In this document: piece after piece, positions 1 through 4,911 of the stretch | Numbering within the stretch: the stretch's first letter is position 1 | Layout: every line of letters starts with the position of its first letter | Origin: an uncultured Lachnospiraceae bacterium | Lineage (GTDB): Bacteria > Bacillota > Clostridia > Lachnospirales > Lachnospiraceae | Assembly (NCBI GenBank): GCA_910588865.1 | Contig: CAJUSJ010000116.1 | Span: forward strand, 1 to 10,292 | Length of the DNA: 10,292 bases | Reading direction: 5' to 3' | The notes under the pieces: generated by a model | Databases searched by the model: none | Told to the model about the DNA's origin: nothing | What the model saw: the letters and a program-made list of their open reading frames with translations, nothing else | Program-made: the position numbers and the translations under genes

Positions 1-725
1 CATCGTTTAATGAATCTCCCCTTTTTAACATCTTCAAAGCCGTTCTTTTAGCCCTGTCCATGTCACCTTTCTGCATTCCTTTCCGCATTCCTTCATCTAT
101 CAGCATCTTTCCAACCTGAGTCATTCCCAACACCTCCTTGATGTATTCCCTTGTCTCCTCGTTGATCACTTTGTCTGTAAAACTTAAGATTCCCGCCAAA
201 GCAAAGCTTTCCTGCTCCTTGTCTTTTATCCGCCTTGCCAGGTTCACACATTTCCTGACCGCCTTCTGTTTCATTTCCTCCCCTTTATATGTTAGGGGAA
301 GAATCATCAGACGCATCAGCACTTCATCTGTAATCCTATTTTCATCAATACTCCTCTGAACCTGTTCCAGCCATTCCTCAGAAGGAACTCCCGCCAGATA
401 GGCCGCCTCCACCTGTATACTGCAGGCTGTCCGTGAGAGAGTGGTCTTTGCACTCTCAATATCCGCCGTATACAATACCATCATATGAATATCTGGCTCT
501 TCTTCATCTTTCAGGTAGCGGTCAATCACCTCCATGATATAACGGCCATATTTGGTAAAATTAGTTTTTTTATACTCGCTCTCATAGTCCAAAATCGCTA
601 CGCTTCCATCTTCCAGTTCAAACAGATTATCCATTCTCAGTTCCCTTGCCTGGACAATCGGGATATTCGTCGGCCTGACATCAACCACCTTTAAGTCTGT
701 CCCCATCTGTATTTTTGGGCTTCAT
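1..725 (-). pseudogene. Rpn-type PD-(D/E)XK transposase-like protein, internally deleted, runs off left edge
   Basis: Homologue of the intact gene at 2347-3255; by hand alignment about three quarters of residues are identical from residue 37 of that protein onward. It probably began at the ATG at 725, which has a good ribosome site (AAAGGGGA) and encodes MKPKNTD, matching MGSKDTD of the intact copy. Directly after those seven codons the sequence jumps, out of frame, to the GTDLKVVD segment, so about 29 codons are missing. The remainder (706 down to 1) is open and includes the conserved RMDNLFELEDG and FTKYGRYI segments, ending in KMLKRGDSLND at the window edge. Translation could in principle restart at the in-frame ATG at 706 (MGTDLK), but no ribosome site precedes it. 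The family is predicted to have a restriction-endonuclease-like fold; the deletion removes the N-terminus, not the presumed active-site strand. Almost certainly a decayed paralogue. Confidence 0.8.
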
Positions 726-786
726 TCATTTCCCCTTTATTCTTAAGTATTCACAATGGCCAGTTATCGTTAATAGCTATCTATTT

Positions 787-899
787 TTATTGTGATAAAA
801 GCAATTGATTATTCAACAAAAAGATCAAATAATCAAACGCGTCCGCAAAGACTTCTGTGTCTTTGATATAATTTTTGTCACAATATATTTTTCCGCCAA
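787..899 (-). pseudogene. N-terminal stub of another Rpn-family nuclease/transposase, frameshifted
   Basis: A TTG start at 899 follows a strong AGGAGG site and reads MAEKYIVTK. After that the frame must slip by one base, in a run of five A, to continue as NYIKDTEVFADAFDYLIF, which is the characteristic N-terminal motif of Rpn-family (PDDEXK) proteins. The shifted frame stops at 787. About 30 residues are recognisable out of the roughly 300 usual in the family, so this is a dead fragment. It lies just downstream of the relic at 912-1108 and upstream of the one at 1-725. Recognition of the motif is from memory of the family. Confidence 0.6.
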
Positions 900-911
900 A
901 TTGCCCTCCTT

Positions 912-1108
912 TTAAATCTGACCCAATTCTTTTGCGATAGCCTCAATCTCCTCTATAGATAATCTGGGAACGCACGCTCTTGTCTCTTCCACAGAAAACT
1001 TCTTGGATTCCAGCATTTTTCTTGCATCAAATCCTTACGGTTCGCTGACAGTTCCAGGTCCATTGCCGCCGCAAAACCCGGATGCCATTGAATCTTTTTA
1101 TCCGACAT
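912..1108 (-). pseudogene. Deletion relic of an MSDKKIQWHPGF-type Rpn-like gene
   Basis: The ATG at 1108 opens MSDKKIQWHPGFAAAMDLEL..ANR, the familiar N-terminus of a Lachnospiraceae family of roughly 300-residue proteins related to the Rpn/PDDEXK group. After 24 codons the sequence switches to a typical C-terminal tail of such proteins (ARKMLESKKFSVEE ... IEEIEAIAKELGQI, stop at 912-914), but in a different frame. Read straight through, the ATG frame ends at 953-955 after 51 nonsense-like residues. The centre of the gene has thus been deleted. It keeps its own promoter (1154-1182) and ribosome site (AAAGGGAG). The first 73 bp of the coding sequence belong to the repeat shared with 3324-3480. 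Confidence 0.7.
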
Positions 1109-1192
1109 CGTTCTCCCTTTCTCCGCAATACTTTATCTTGCTCCCCTAAGCTTATTATATCGGAAAGAGCTCCATTGTTCAAGAACCCTTTC
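1036..1192 (-). repeat. 157-bp promoter-bearing direct repeat, copy A
   Basis: Aligns without gaps to 3324-3480, with four differences by hand count (about 97 percent identity). Both copies hold a consensus promoter, an untranslated leader, a ribosome site and the first 24 codons of the MSDKKIQWHPGF family. Both end at the same place inside codon 25 (AACCGTA on the minus strand). Flanking sequences are unrelated on both sides. Confidence 0.9.
1154..1182 (-). promoter_or_regulatory. Sigma-A promoter in repeat copy A
   Basis: Minus strand: TTGAAC (1182-1177), 17-bp spacer, TATAAT (1159-1154). The -10 is perfect and the spacing ideal. It now drives only gene relics. Confidence 0.8.
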
Positions 1193-1222
1193 ACGGCACA
1201 ACATATGGTCACTTGATAACAA

Positions 1223-1264
1223 ATACCCCTCTGTATCGCGGTTACAGGCGATACAGAGGGGTAT
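1223..1264 (-). terminator. Hairpin at the end of the toxin-antitoxin operon
   Basis: A perfect 16-bp stem (ATACCCCTCTGTATCG and its complement) with a 10-nt loop starts 2 bp after the toxin stop codon. On the minus strand it is followed by the T-rich ATTTGTTAT, a modest U-tract, so it likely ends the operon transcript or protects its 3' end. Confidence 0.7.
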
Positions 1265-1266
1265 CT

Positions 1267-1530
1267 TCAATCATAGTGTCCTTTGCAGCCGACAATTACA
1301 AGCACGTCATTCTCCATGTAGTATGTTAGCCGGTCTGTATCGTTGATGCGGCGGCTCCATAGACCTGCCAGGTCATGCTTCAGCGGTTCAGGTTTGCCTA
1401 TGCCGCTGAAAGGGTCGCGGCGGGTGTCTTTGACAAGTTCATTGATGCGCTTGATGACAGCCTTGTCGGTCTGCATCCATTTGCAATATTCATCCCAGGC
1501 GTCACCATGCCATTGTACCGCCCTCCCCAT
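1267..1530 (-). CDS. yoeB: YoeB/Txe-family mRNA interferase toxin
   Basis: 87 residues, the usual length for YoeB. The family cuts mRNA in the ribosomal A site, arresting translation until the antitoxin is restored. Visible hallmarks are W12-D-E-Y, KRINELVKD (27-35), RRDPFSGIGKPEPLKH (37-52), LWSRRINDTDRL (57-68) and the C-terminal CKGHYD. E48, R67 and H85 correspond, with a shift of two, to the catalytic E46, R65 and H83 of E. coli YoeB, so the toxin should be active. The ATG at 1530 is separated by one base from the antitoxin stop codon, giving tight translational coupling. Family assignment is very secure; the exact cleavage preference cannot be read from sequence. Confidence 0.93.
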   Translation of the reverse strand: MGRAVQWHGDAWDEYCKWMQTDKAVIKRINELVKDTRRDPFSGIGKPEPLKHDLAGLWSRRINDTDRLTYYMENDVLVIVGCKGHYD

Positions 1531-1531
1531 G

Positions 1532-1804
1532 TCATTCTACCTCGATTAGTTCATGTTCTTCCAGCTTCGCGGTTCCGGCTTTGATGGCGTCTATGCGCCG
1601 CTTCAGCTCCCGGACGTTACTTTCAGAATAAAACGGGTCGGCTTCGGCAGTAATGTCAAACGGGATGCGCCGCTCCTGCTCTATCTTTTTGCAGCAAATA
1701 GTCAGCATAGTAGTTAAGTTCATGCCCATGCGCTGACAGATGTCCTCCAGGTTCTTCTTCAGCCCTTCGTCCATTCGGAAATTTACGTTTACGCTCTGTG
1801 CCAT
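1532..1804 (-). CDS. RelB/DinJ-family antitoxin
   Basis: 90 residues. The N-terminus SVNVNFRMDEGLKKNLEDIC (4-23) followed by MGMNLTTMLTICCKKIEQERRIPFDI is a RelB/DinJ ribbon-helix-helix DNA-binding domain. The acidic C-terminal half (ELKRRIDAIKAGTAKLEEHELIEVE) should wrap and neutralise the toxin. I chose the ATG at 1804 because AAGGAGGTG (1819-1811) sits six bases upstream; an in-frame ATG at 1867 lies within the operator and upstream of the promoter, so it is rejected. Antitoxin first, toxin second, with a palindrome over the promoter, implies autorepression relieved on antitoxin proteolysis. YoeB is classically paired with a YefM/Phd-type antitoxin; a DinJ-type partner is a mixed pairing. 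Confidence 0.9.
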   Translation of the reverse strand: MAQSVNVNFRMDEGLKKNLEDICQRMGMNLTTMLTICCKKIEQERRIPFDITAEADPFYSESNVRELKRRIDAIKAGTAKLEEHELIEVE

Positions 1805-1828
1805 GAATAACACCTCCTTAGCGGTTCT

Positions 1829-1857
1829 ATTATAGCATATCGGCAAAACTTTGTAAA
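1829..1857 (-). promoter_or_regulatory. Promoter of the toxin-antitoxin operon
   Basis: Minus strand: TTTACA (1857-1852), 17-bp spacer, perfect TATAAT (1834-1829), about 25 bp upstream of the antitoxin start. One arm of the palindrome at 1837-1886 occupies its spacer. Confidence 0.85.
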
Positions 1858-1886
1858 GAATTATCATTACACAGTTTTGCCGATAT
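1837..1886. promoter_or_regulatory. Palindromic operator of the toxin-antitoxin operon
   Basis: Perfect 14-bp arms, ATATCGGCAAAACT (1837-1850) and AGTTTTGCCGATAT (1873-1886), are 22 bp apart. The promoter-proximal arm fills most of the spacer between -10 and -35, the position expected for binding by a ribbon-helix-helix antitoxin or its toxin complex. Role inferred from position. Confidence 0.75.
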
Positions 1887-1948
1887 ATTTATAATATCAC
1901 CCCGAAAAAAAGTCATATATGAGTAGAAGGGTAAAAATCAATCCTGTT

Positions 1949-2080
1949 CTATGGATTCAGATTTGACTTAACTCTATCTGGTGCAGCTTTCAGCTGCTCC
2001 AACAGGTCGAGGTGACCTATTTTACGATTTTCATTGTTTTCTGTCAGTCTCTGGCGGCTTTTATTTAATCCGATAAAGTA
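1949..2080 (-). pseudogene. C-terminal tail of a lost gene (43 residues)
   Basis: An open stretch without a start codon, preceded by TAA (2081-2083) and ending in TAG (1949-1951), reads YFIGLNKSRQRLTENNENRK then IGHLDLLEQLKAAPDRV. It has the residue make-up of a genuine soluble protein tail and resembles, from memory, C-termini of plasmid or conjugative-element proteins; I cannot name the family. With no body upstream, it is probably the stub left by a recombination event next to the tRNA-Cys fragment. It could also be chance, as only 43 codons are open. Confidence 0.35.
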
Positions 2081-2106
2081 TTAGACACAACGCCGCCAAA
2101 GACCGC

Positions 2107-2130
2107 AAACACCGATTCTAAGCGGTGTTT
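2107..2130. other. Perfect 8-bp hairpin in the gene-poor stretch 1887-2346
   Basis: AAACACCG and CGGTGTTT flank an 8-nt loop, with no U-tract on either side. The stretch 1887-2346 otherwise holds the gene tail at 1949-2080, a 7-bp inverted repeat (2052-2058 and 2092-2098), the terminator and tRNA fragment listed separately, and a 9-bp hairpin at 2267-2291. The last lies 55 bp past the stop of the Rpn-type gene, also without a U-tract. Confidence 0.5.
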
Positions 2131-2134
2131 CCAA

Positions 2135-2162
2135 GAAAAAAAGAACCACATTTCTGTGATCC
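2135..2162 (-). terminator. Intrinsic terminator behind the tRNA-Cys fragment
   Basis: Minus strand: GGATCACA, GAAA tetraloop, TGTGGTTC, then TTTTTTTCTT. The 8-bp stem pairs fully only as minus-strand RNA, through two G-U pairs; the plus strand would have two mismatches. It starts seven bases after the tRNA discriminator base, as expected for the original tRNA terminator. Confidence 0.8.
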
Positions 2163-2169
2163 TTTTCAG

Positions 2170-2194
2170 AGGCGACAACCAGATTTGAACTGGC
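2170..2194 (-). other. 3' fragment of tRNA-Cys (T arm plus acceptor strand), candidate attachment site
   Basis: Minus strand GCCAG-TTCAAAT-CTGGT forms a T arm with the canonical TTCAAAT loop. It is followed by TGTCGCC, the acceptor 3' strand, and T, the U73 discriminator typical of tRNA-Cys. The implied acceptor 5' strand GGCGACA matches clostridial tRNA-Cys as I remember it. Nothing upstream forms a D arm or an anticodon arm, and CCA is not encoded, so this is a fragment covering tRNA positions 49-73. Integrases commonly recombine at tRNA 3' ends and leave such a fragment on one flank. Because the natural terminator follows it, the inserted DNA should lie on the upstream (right) side. Confidence 0.65.
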
Positions 2195-2346
2195 ATACGC
2201 CCGAAAAATACCGGAAAAAGGAAGCCTGTTCATGCCGATCTCCATTTACGCAAACAGTTCTACCTCAAACAGATACAACTGCTATCTGTTTCACAGAATA
2301 TTGATTCTGACAGTCACTTACTAAATTGCCTCCCACAAACTCATTT

Positions 2347-3255
2347 TCATCTCACCACTGCGCAGGCTTCCTGCTCCCACGCCTTAATTGTCTCAACCGG
2401 AAGCTCTAACACTTCCGCTATCGCCTCTGGTGAGTCACCTCTTTTTAACATATTTCTGGCCGTCTTTCTTGCTGTCTCCTGCCTTCCTTCCAGTCTTCCT
2501 TCCACTCTGCCTTCTTGTCTGCCTTCCCGTCTCCCCTCATCCATCAACATCTTCCCAACCTGTGTCATTCCGATTACCTCCTTCACATACTGCCTCGTCT
2601 CATCACTGATCACTTTATCCGTAAAACTCAAAATTCCCGCCAAAGCGAAACTCTCCCGGGACTTATCCGGTATCCGTCTCGCCAGATCCACGCATTCCTT
2701 AATCGCCTCCTGTTTCGCCTCTTTTCCCTTGTACGTCAATGGAAGAATCACCAGGCGCGTAACTATCTCGTCTGTGACAGCGTTCTCATCAATTCCCTTC
2801 CTTACCTGCTCCAGCCACTCCTCTGACGGCGCTCCCATCAGGTAGGACGCTTCCACATGGATACCGCACGCTGTCCGCTCCAGGTCTGTCTCCGCTTCCT
2901 CTATGTCCGCTGTGTACAGCACCATCATATGGATATCCGGCTCTTTCCCCTCTCTCAGATATCGGTCGATCACATCCAAGATGTAACGGCCATACTTGGT
3001 AAAATTCGCCTTCTCGTAATCACTTTCATAGTCTAAGATCGCCACGCTCCCATCTTCCAATTCAAACAGGTTATCCATTCTCAGTTCTCTCGCCTGAACG
3101 ATGGGGATATTGGTCGGTTTTGTGTCCACCACTCTCAGGTCTGTCCCCAGGCCAAGTAGCGACAATGATTTCCCTTTCATCTGATCCCCAAACAATTTCG
3201 AAACAATGTCTTTATTTTGATACGCAATCGCGATATCTGTGTCTTTTGACCCCAT
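2347..3255 (-). CDS. Rpn-type PD-(D/E)XK nuclease/transposase-like protein
   Basis: 302 residues, intact. The N-terminal domain includes LGTDLRVVD (36-44), RELRMDNLFELEDG (56-69) and AILDYESDY (72-80), a beta-strand pattern consistent with a PD-(D/E)XK core. D61, D75 and E77 are candidate metal ligands (inferred); the usual E-x-K/Q is not obvious. A helical middle follows. Around residues 241-260 an R-E-G-type tandem repeat forms a charged helix, and the tail ARNMLKRGDSPEAIAEVLEL is typical of Rpn-like proteins. Relatives in E. coli (RpnA-E) nick DNA and promote RecA-independent recombination, and some are linked to phage defence; whether this branch does so is unknown. The ATG at 3255 follows GGAAAGG. 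Expression probably comes from the promoter at 3442-3470, through the 41-codon leader ORF ending 15 bp upstream. A deleted paralogue lies at 1-725. Confidence 0.75.
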   Translation of the reverse strand: MGSKDTDIAIAYQNKDIVSKLFGDQMKGKSLSLLGLGTDLRVVDTKPTNIPIVQARELRMDNLFELEDGSVAILDYESDYEKANFTKYGRYILDVIDRYLREGKEPDIHMMVLYTADIEEAETDLERTACGIHVEASYLMGAPSEEWLEQVRKGIDENAVTDEIVTRLVILPLTYKGKEAKQEAIKECVDLARRIPDKSRESFALAGILSFTDKVISDETRQYVKEVIGMTQVGKMLMDEGRREGRQEGRVEGRLEGRQETARKTARNMLKRGDSPEAIAEVLELPVETIKAWEQEACAVVR

Positions 3256-3270
3256 CCCTGATTCCTTTCC

Positions 3271-3396
3271 TTATAAAACTCCTACAATTGTTTCTGATTT
3301 TATTATATCTATAAACCCTTTACTACGGTTCGCTGACAGTTCCAGGTCCATTGCCGCCGCAAAACCCGGATGCCATTGAATCTTTTTATCCGACAT
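3271..3396 (-). pseudogene. 41-codon leader ORF: truncated MSDKKIQWHPGF gene
   Basis: Starts at ATG 3396 after the AAAGGGAG site. Its first 24 codons encode the same residues as the relic at 1108; the remaining 17 (SKGFIDIIKSETIVGVL) come from sequence upstream of the Rpn-type gene. It stops at 3271-3273, leaving 15 bp to the next ATG. Most likely a gene stub whose promoter has been taken over by the downstream gene. It may still be translated and could couple ribosomes into the Rpn-type gene. Confidence 0.6.
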
Positions 3397-3480
3397 CTTT
3401 CTCCCTTTCTCCGCAATACCTTATCTTGCTCCCTTAAACTTATTATATCGGAAAGAGCTCCATTGTTCAAGAACCCTTTC
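3324..3480 (-). repeat. 157-bp promoter-bearing direct repeat, copy B
   Basis: Second copy of 1036-1192, same length, four substitutions. It is placed directly upstream of the intact Rpn-type gene. The octamer AACCCTTT occurs at the repeat's right end (3472-3479) and again just outside its left end (3314-3321). That resembles a short target duplication or recombination microhomology, but copy A lacks it. Confidence 0.9.
3442..3470 (-). promoter_or_regulatory. Sigma-A promoter in repeat copy B, upstream of the Rpn-type gene
   Basis: Minus strand: TTGAAC (3470-3465), 17-bp spacer, TATAAT (3447-3442), identical to copy A. It is the only strong promoter seen upstream of the Rpn-type gene. Confidence 0.8.
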
Positions 3481-3509
3481 CATAAAATTGCTCTTCTTCT
3501 TTATTTCTC

Positions 3510-3639
3510 GTTACTGTTCACATGGGGCATGTGAATGTAACCGCATATAACCATTTGGAATCGCCCACGGCGATTGGGGCATATACTTTTGCTCCATAAC
3601 GGTGCTGGCACATGACTGATCAGCGGAGTGAACAGTGAC
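3510..3639. repeat. 130-bp element with imperfect 12-bp terminal inverted repeats
   Basis: GTTACTGTTCAC at 3510-3521 is matched by GTGAACAGTGAC at 3628-3639, inverted with one G-T-type difference. The left end also forms its own hairpin (3510-3541): an 8-bp TTCACATG stem extended by GTTAC/GTAAC across a small bulge. No coding frame is apparent inside. It touches the stop codon of the gene at 3639-3905. It could be a small non-autonomous repeat or the folded 3' end of that transcript. Confidence 0.45.
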
Positions 3640-3905
3640 TATTTCTCCGCTCCATCGCCTTTATAATAGGGAGACCGACTCACATCTATAGCCGAAATTA
3701 TATCCTCCCATGAGGGAAAGGCGATCACCATACCTCCCCCTCTCATCATGACCTCCTTCCCTCCCTGTCCCACGGAAATGTAGCTTTCCGGCCCGATCTC
3801 CAACCATGTCCCACGACTGTTCCTGACCGTCTTGTAATCCCTTCCCAGCTTCCCCGCCTCCTTTCCTGAACAGGATTTTCGCTCACTCCAATTCTCCAGT
3901 CCCAT
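3639..3905 (-). CDS. Unrecognised 88-residue protein
   Basis: I do not recognise a family. The frame is open from ATG 3905, overlapping the end of the DUF5688 gene by 23 bp, which suggests translational coupling. No clear ribosome site precedes 3905. A GGAGG just before the double ATG at 3752-3747 offers a shorter start, giving about 36 residues (MRGGGMVIAFPSWEDIISAI onward). The C-terminal part looks protein-like: LEIGPESYISVGQGGKEV, then MVIAFPSWEDII. The N-terminus is rich in charged and small residues and has no signal peptide or membrane segment. Its position suggests a role linked to DUF5688. A real gene is likely, but the start is uncertain. Confidence 0.5.
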   Translation of the reverse strand: MGLENWSERKSCSGKEAGKLGRDYKTVRNSRGTWLEIGPESYISVGQGGKEVMMRGGGMVIAFPSWEDIISAIDVSRSPYYKGDGAEK

Positions 3906-4824
3906 AAACCATGGTGATCTGATCCGTTTTTCTGCTGTACCGATACACGCTGTCAGATAATACCTGTTCCTCTGGCACCTCCGTCTGATTGATGTGCGTT
4001 ACCATCTCCCCCAAATTCGCGGCGTCAACGGATCCTGAGCATGGCACCAGCAGTACCTCATGGATACTGGATGGCAGAATAAACAGGTCGCTTTCCAGCC
4101 GCTCAGCGAAATTCTTTACAATCCCCTCGTAGAGAACAGCGGCGGCCCCTTTATAGCCGTCACAGTTTGTCAGGATATATAATGGCTTGAACTCCATCTC
4201 GTCCAGGAGGCTGTCCCAGAATTCTTCCCCCCAGTCAATCTCCGGATTCCCTCCGGCAAGCTCCCTCATCATCTGGGCCATGCTCTTAAGCTGGGCGGGA
4301 AACAGCCGGGGCGTATTGGCCTTTGCCAGCTCATACAGGGTATCGGTATCCACCTTCCACATCTCCATATGCCCGTTATGGATAGCCGCCGTCGCCCTCC
4401 CGTTCTCATAATCCCCCACCAGCAGGGAGAACACAATGGCCAGGTCGCAATAACGGATATAGGGCATATCCTCAAGCCTTCCCTGGTTCCTTCCATAGTC
4501 CACCAAACTGTAAATGACCTTGTCCTTAAGCTTTCCAAAATCCTCCAATACGACCTCCGCATATTCCGGAACCTCCTCTGTTGTGAAGATTCCATAAATC
4601 TCTTTCGCCGTCTCCTCCAGCGACATGCGGCCATCCACGCAGTTTTCGTAATAGGCCTCAAGGCTGATCATCGGAGAGATCCGGCTTCCCTTTTTCACAA
4701 TATTTATGGCGGTATGTACCATGCCGTTATTCCCCATAACGTTCTGAATCCTGGCCTCGGCCCCATCTCCGCACCGCTTTTCGATCTCGGTTCTCAAACT
4801 CTCCACAAATCCGCAAAATTCCAT
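3883..4824 (-). CDS. DUF5688 family protein
   Basis: 313 residues, the normal size for this family of unknown function, common in Lachnospiraceae plasmids, phages and integrated elements. Recognised landmarks are IHNGHMEMW (148-156), NTPRLFP (170-176), LPSSIHEVLLVP (250-261) and VLSDSVYRY (288-296). No signal peptide or membrane segment is visible, so it is likely cytoplasmic. The ATG at 4824 follows AAAGGA. It lies downstream of the recombination module's terminator and starts just after a 25-bp palindrome that may be its operator, so it is probably a separate transcription unit shared with the 88-residue gene. Function unknown; the family name rests on recalled motifs. Confidence 0.8.
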   Translation of the reverse strand: MEFCGFVESLRTEIEKRCGDGAEARIQNVMGNNGMVHTAINIVKKGSRISPMISLEAYYENCVDGRMSLEETAKEIYGIFTTEEVPEYAEVVLEDFGKLKDKVIYSLVDYGRNQGRLEDMPYIRYCDLAIVFSLLVGDYENGRATAAIHNGHMEMWKVDTDTLYELAKANTPRLFPAQLKSMAQMMRELAGGNPEIDWGEEFWDSLLDEMEFKPLYILTNCDGYKGAAAVLYEGIVKNFAERLESDLFILPSSIHEVLLVPCSGSVDAANLGEMVTHINQTEVPEEQVLSDSVYRYSRKTDQITMVYGTGELE

Positions 4825-4843
4825 TTTTCTTTTCCTTTCTTCT

Positions 4844-4868
4844 CTATTTTATTAGGACAATAAAATAG
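4844..4868. promoter_or_regulatory. Perfect 25-bp palindrome upstream of DUF5688
   Basis: CTATTTTATT and AATAAAATAG flank a 5-bp centre, 20 bp upstream of the DUF5688 start. It overlaps by two bases the terminator at 4867-4898, so on the minus strand it follows that hairpin directly. It may be a repressor site or simply an AT-rich extension of the terminator region. I see no clear promoter here. Confidence 0.45.
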
Positions 4869-4898
4869 AGACGCCGATCTCCTCCGACCAGCGTCTCT
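4867..4898 (-). terminator. Terminator of the recombination module
   Basis: Minus strand: AGAGACGC and GCGTCTCT form an 8-bp stem around a 16-nt loop that can pair further (GGTC with GATC), followed by ATTTTATTG. It begins 14 bp after the stop of the annealing-protein gene. The plus strand also has a T-rich run after the stem, so it might work in both directions. Confidence 0.75.
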
Positions 4899-4911
4899 TT
4901 CTGTTTCTTTC

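Noticed and set aside
1805..1867. Longer antitoxin start at ATG 1867
   Set aside because: It lies upstream of the promoter and inside the operator, has no ribosome site, and adds residues atypical of the family.
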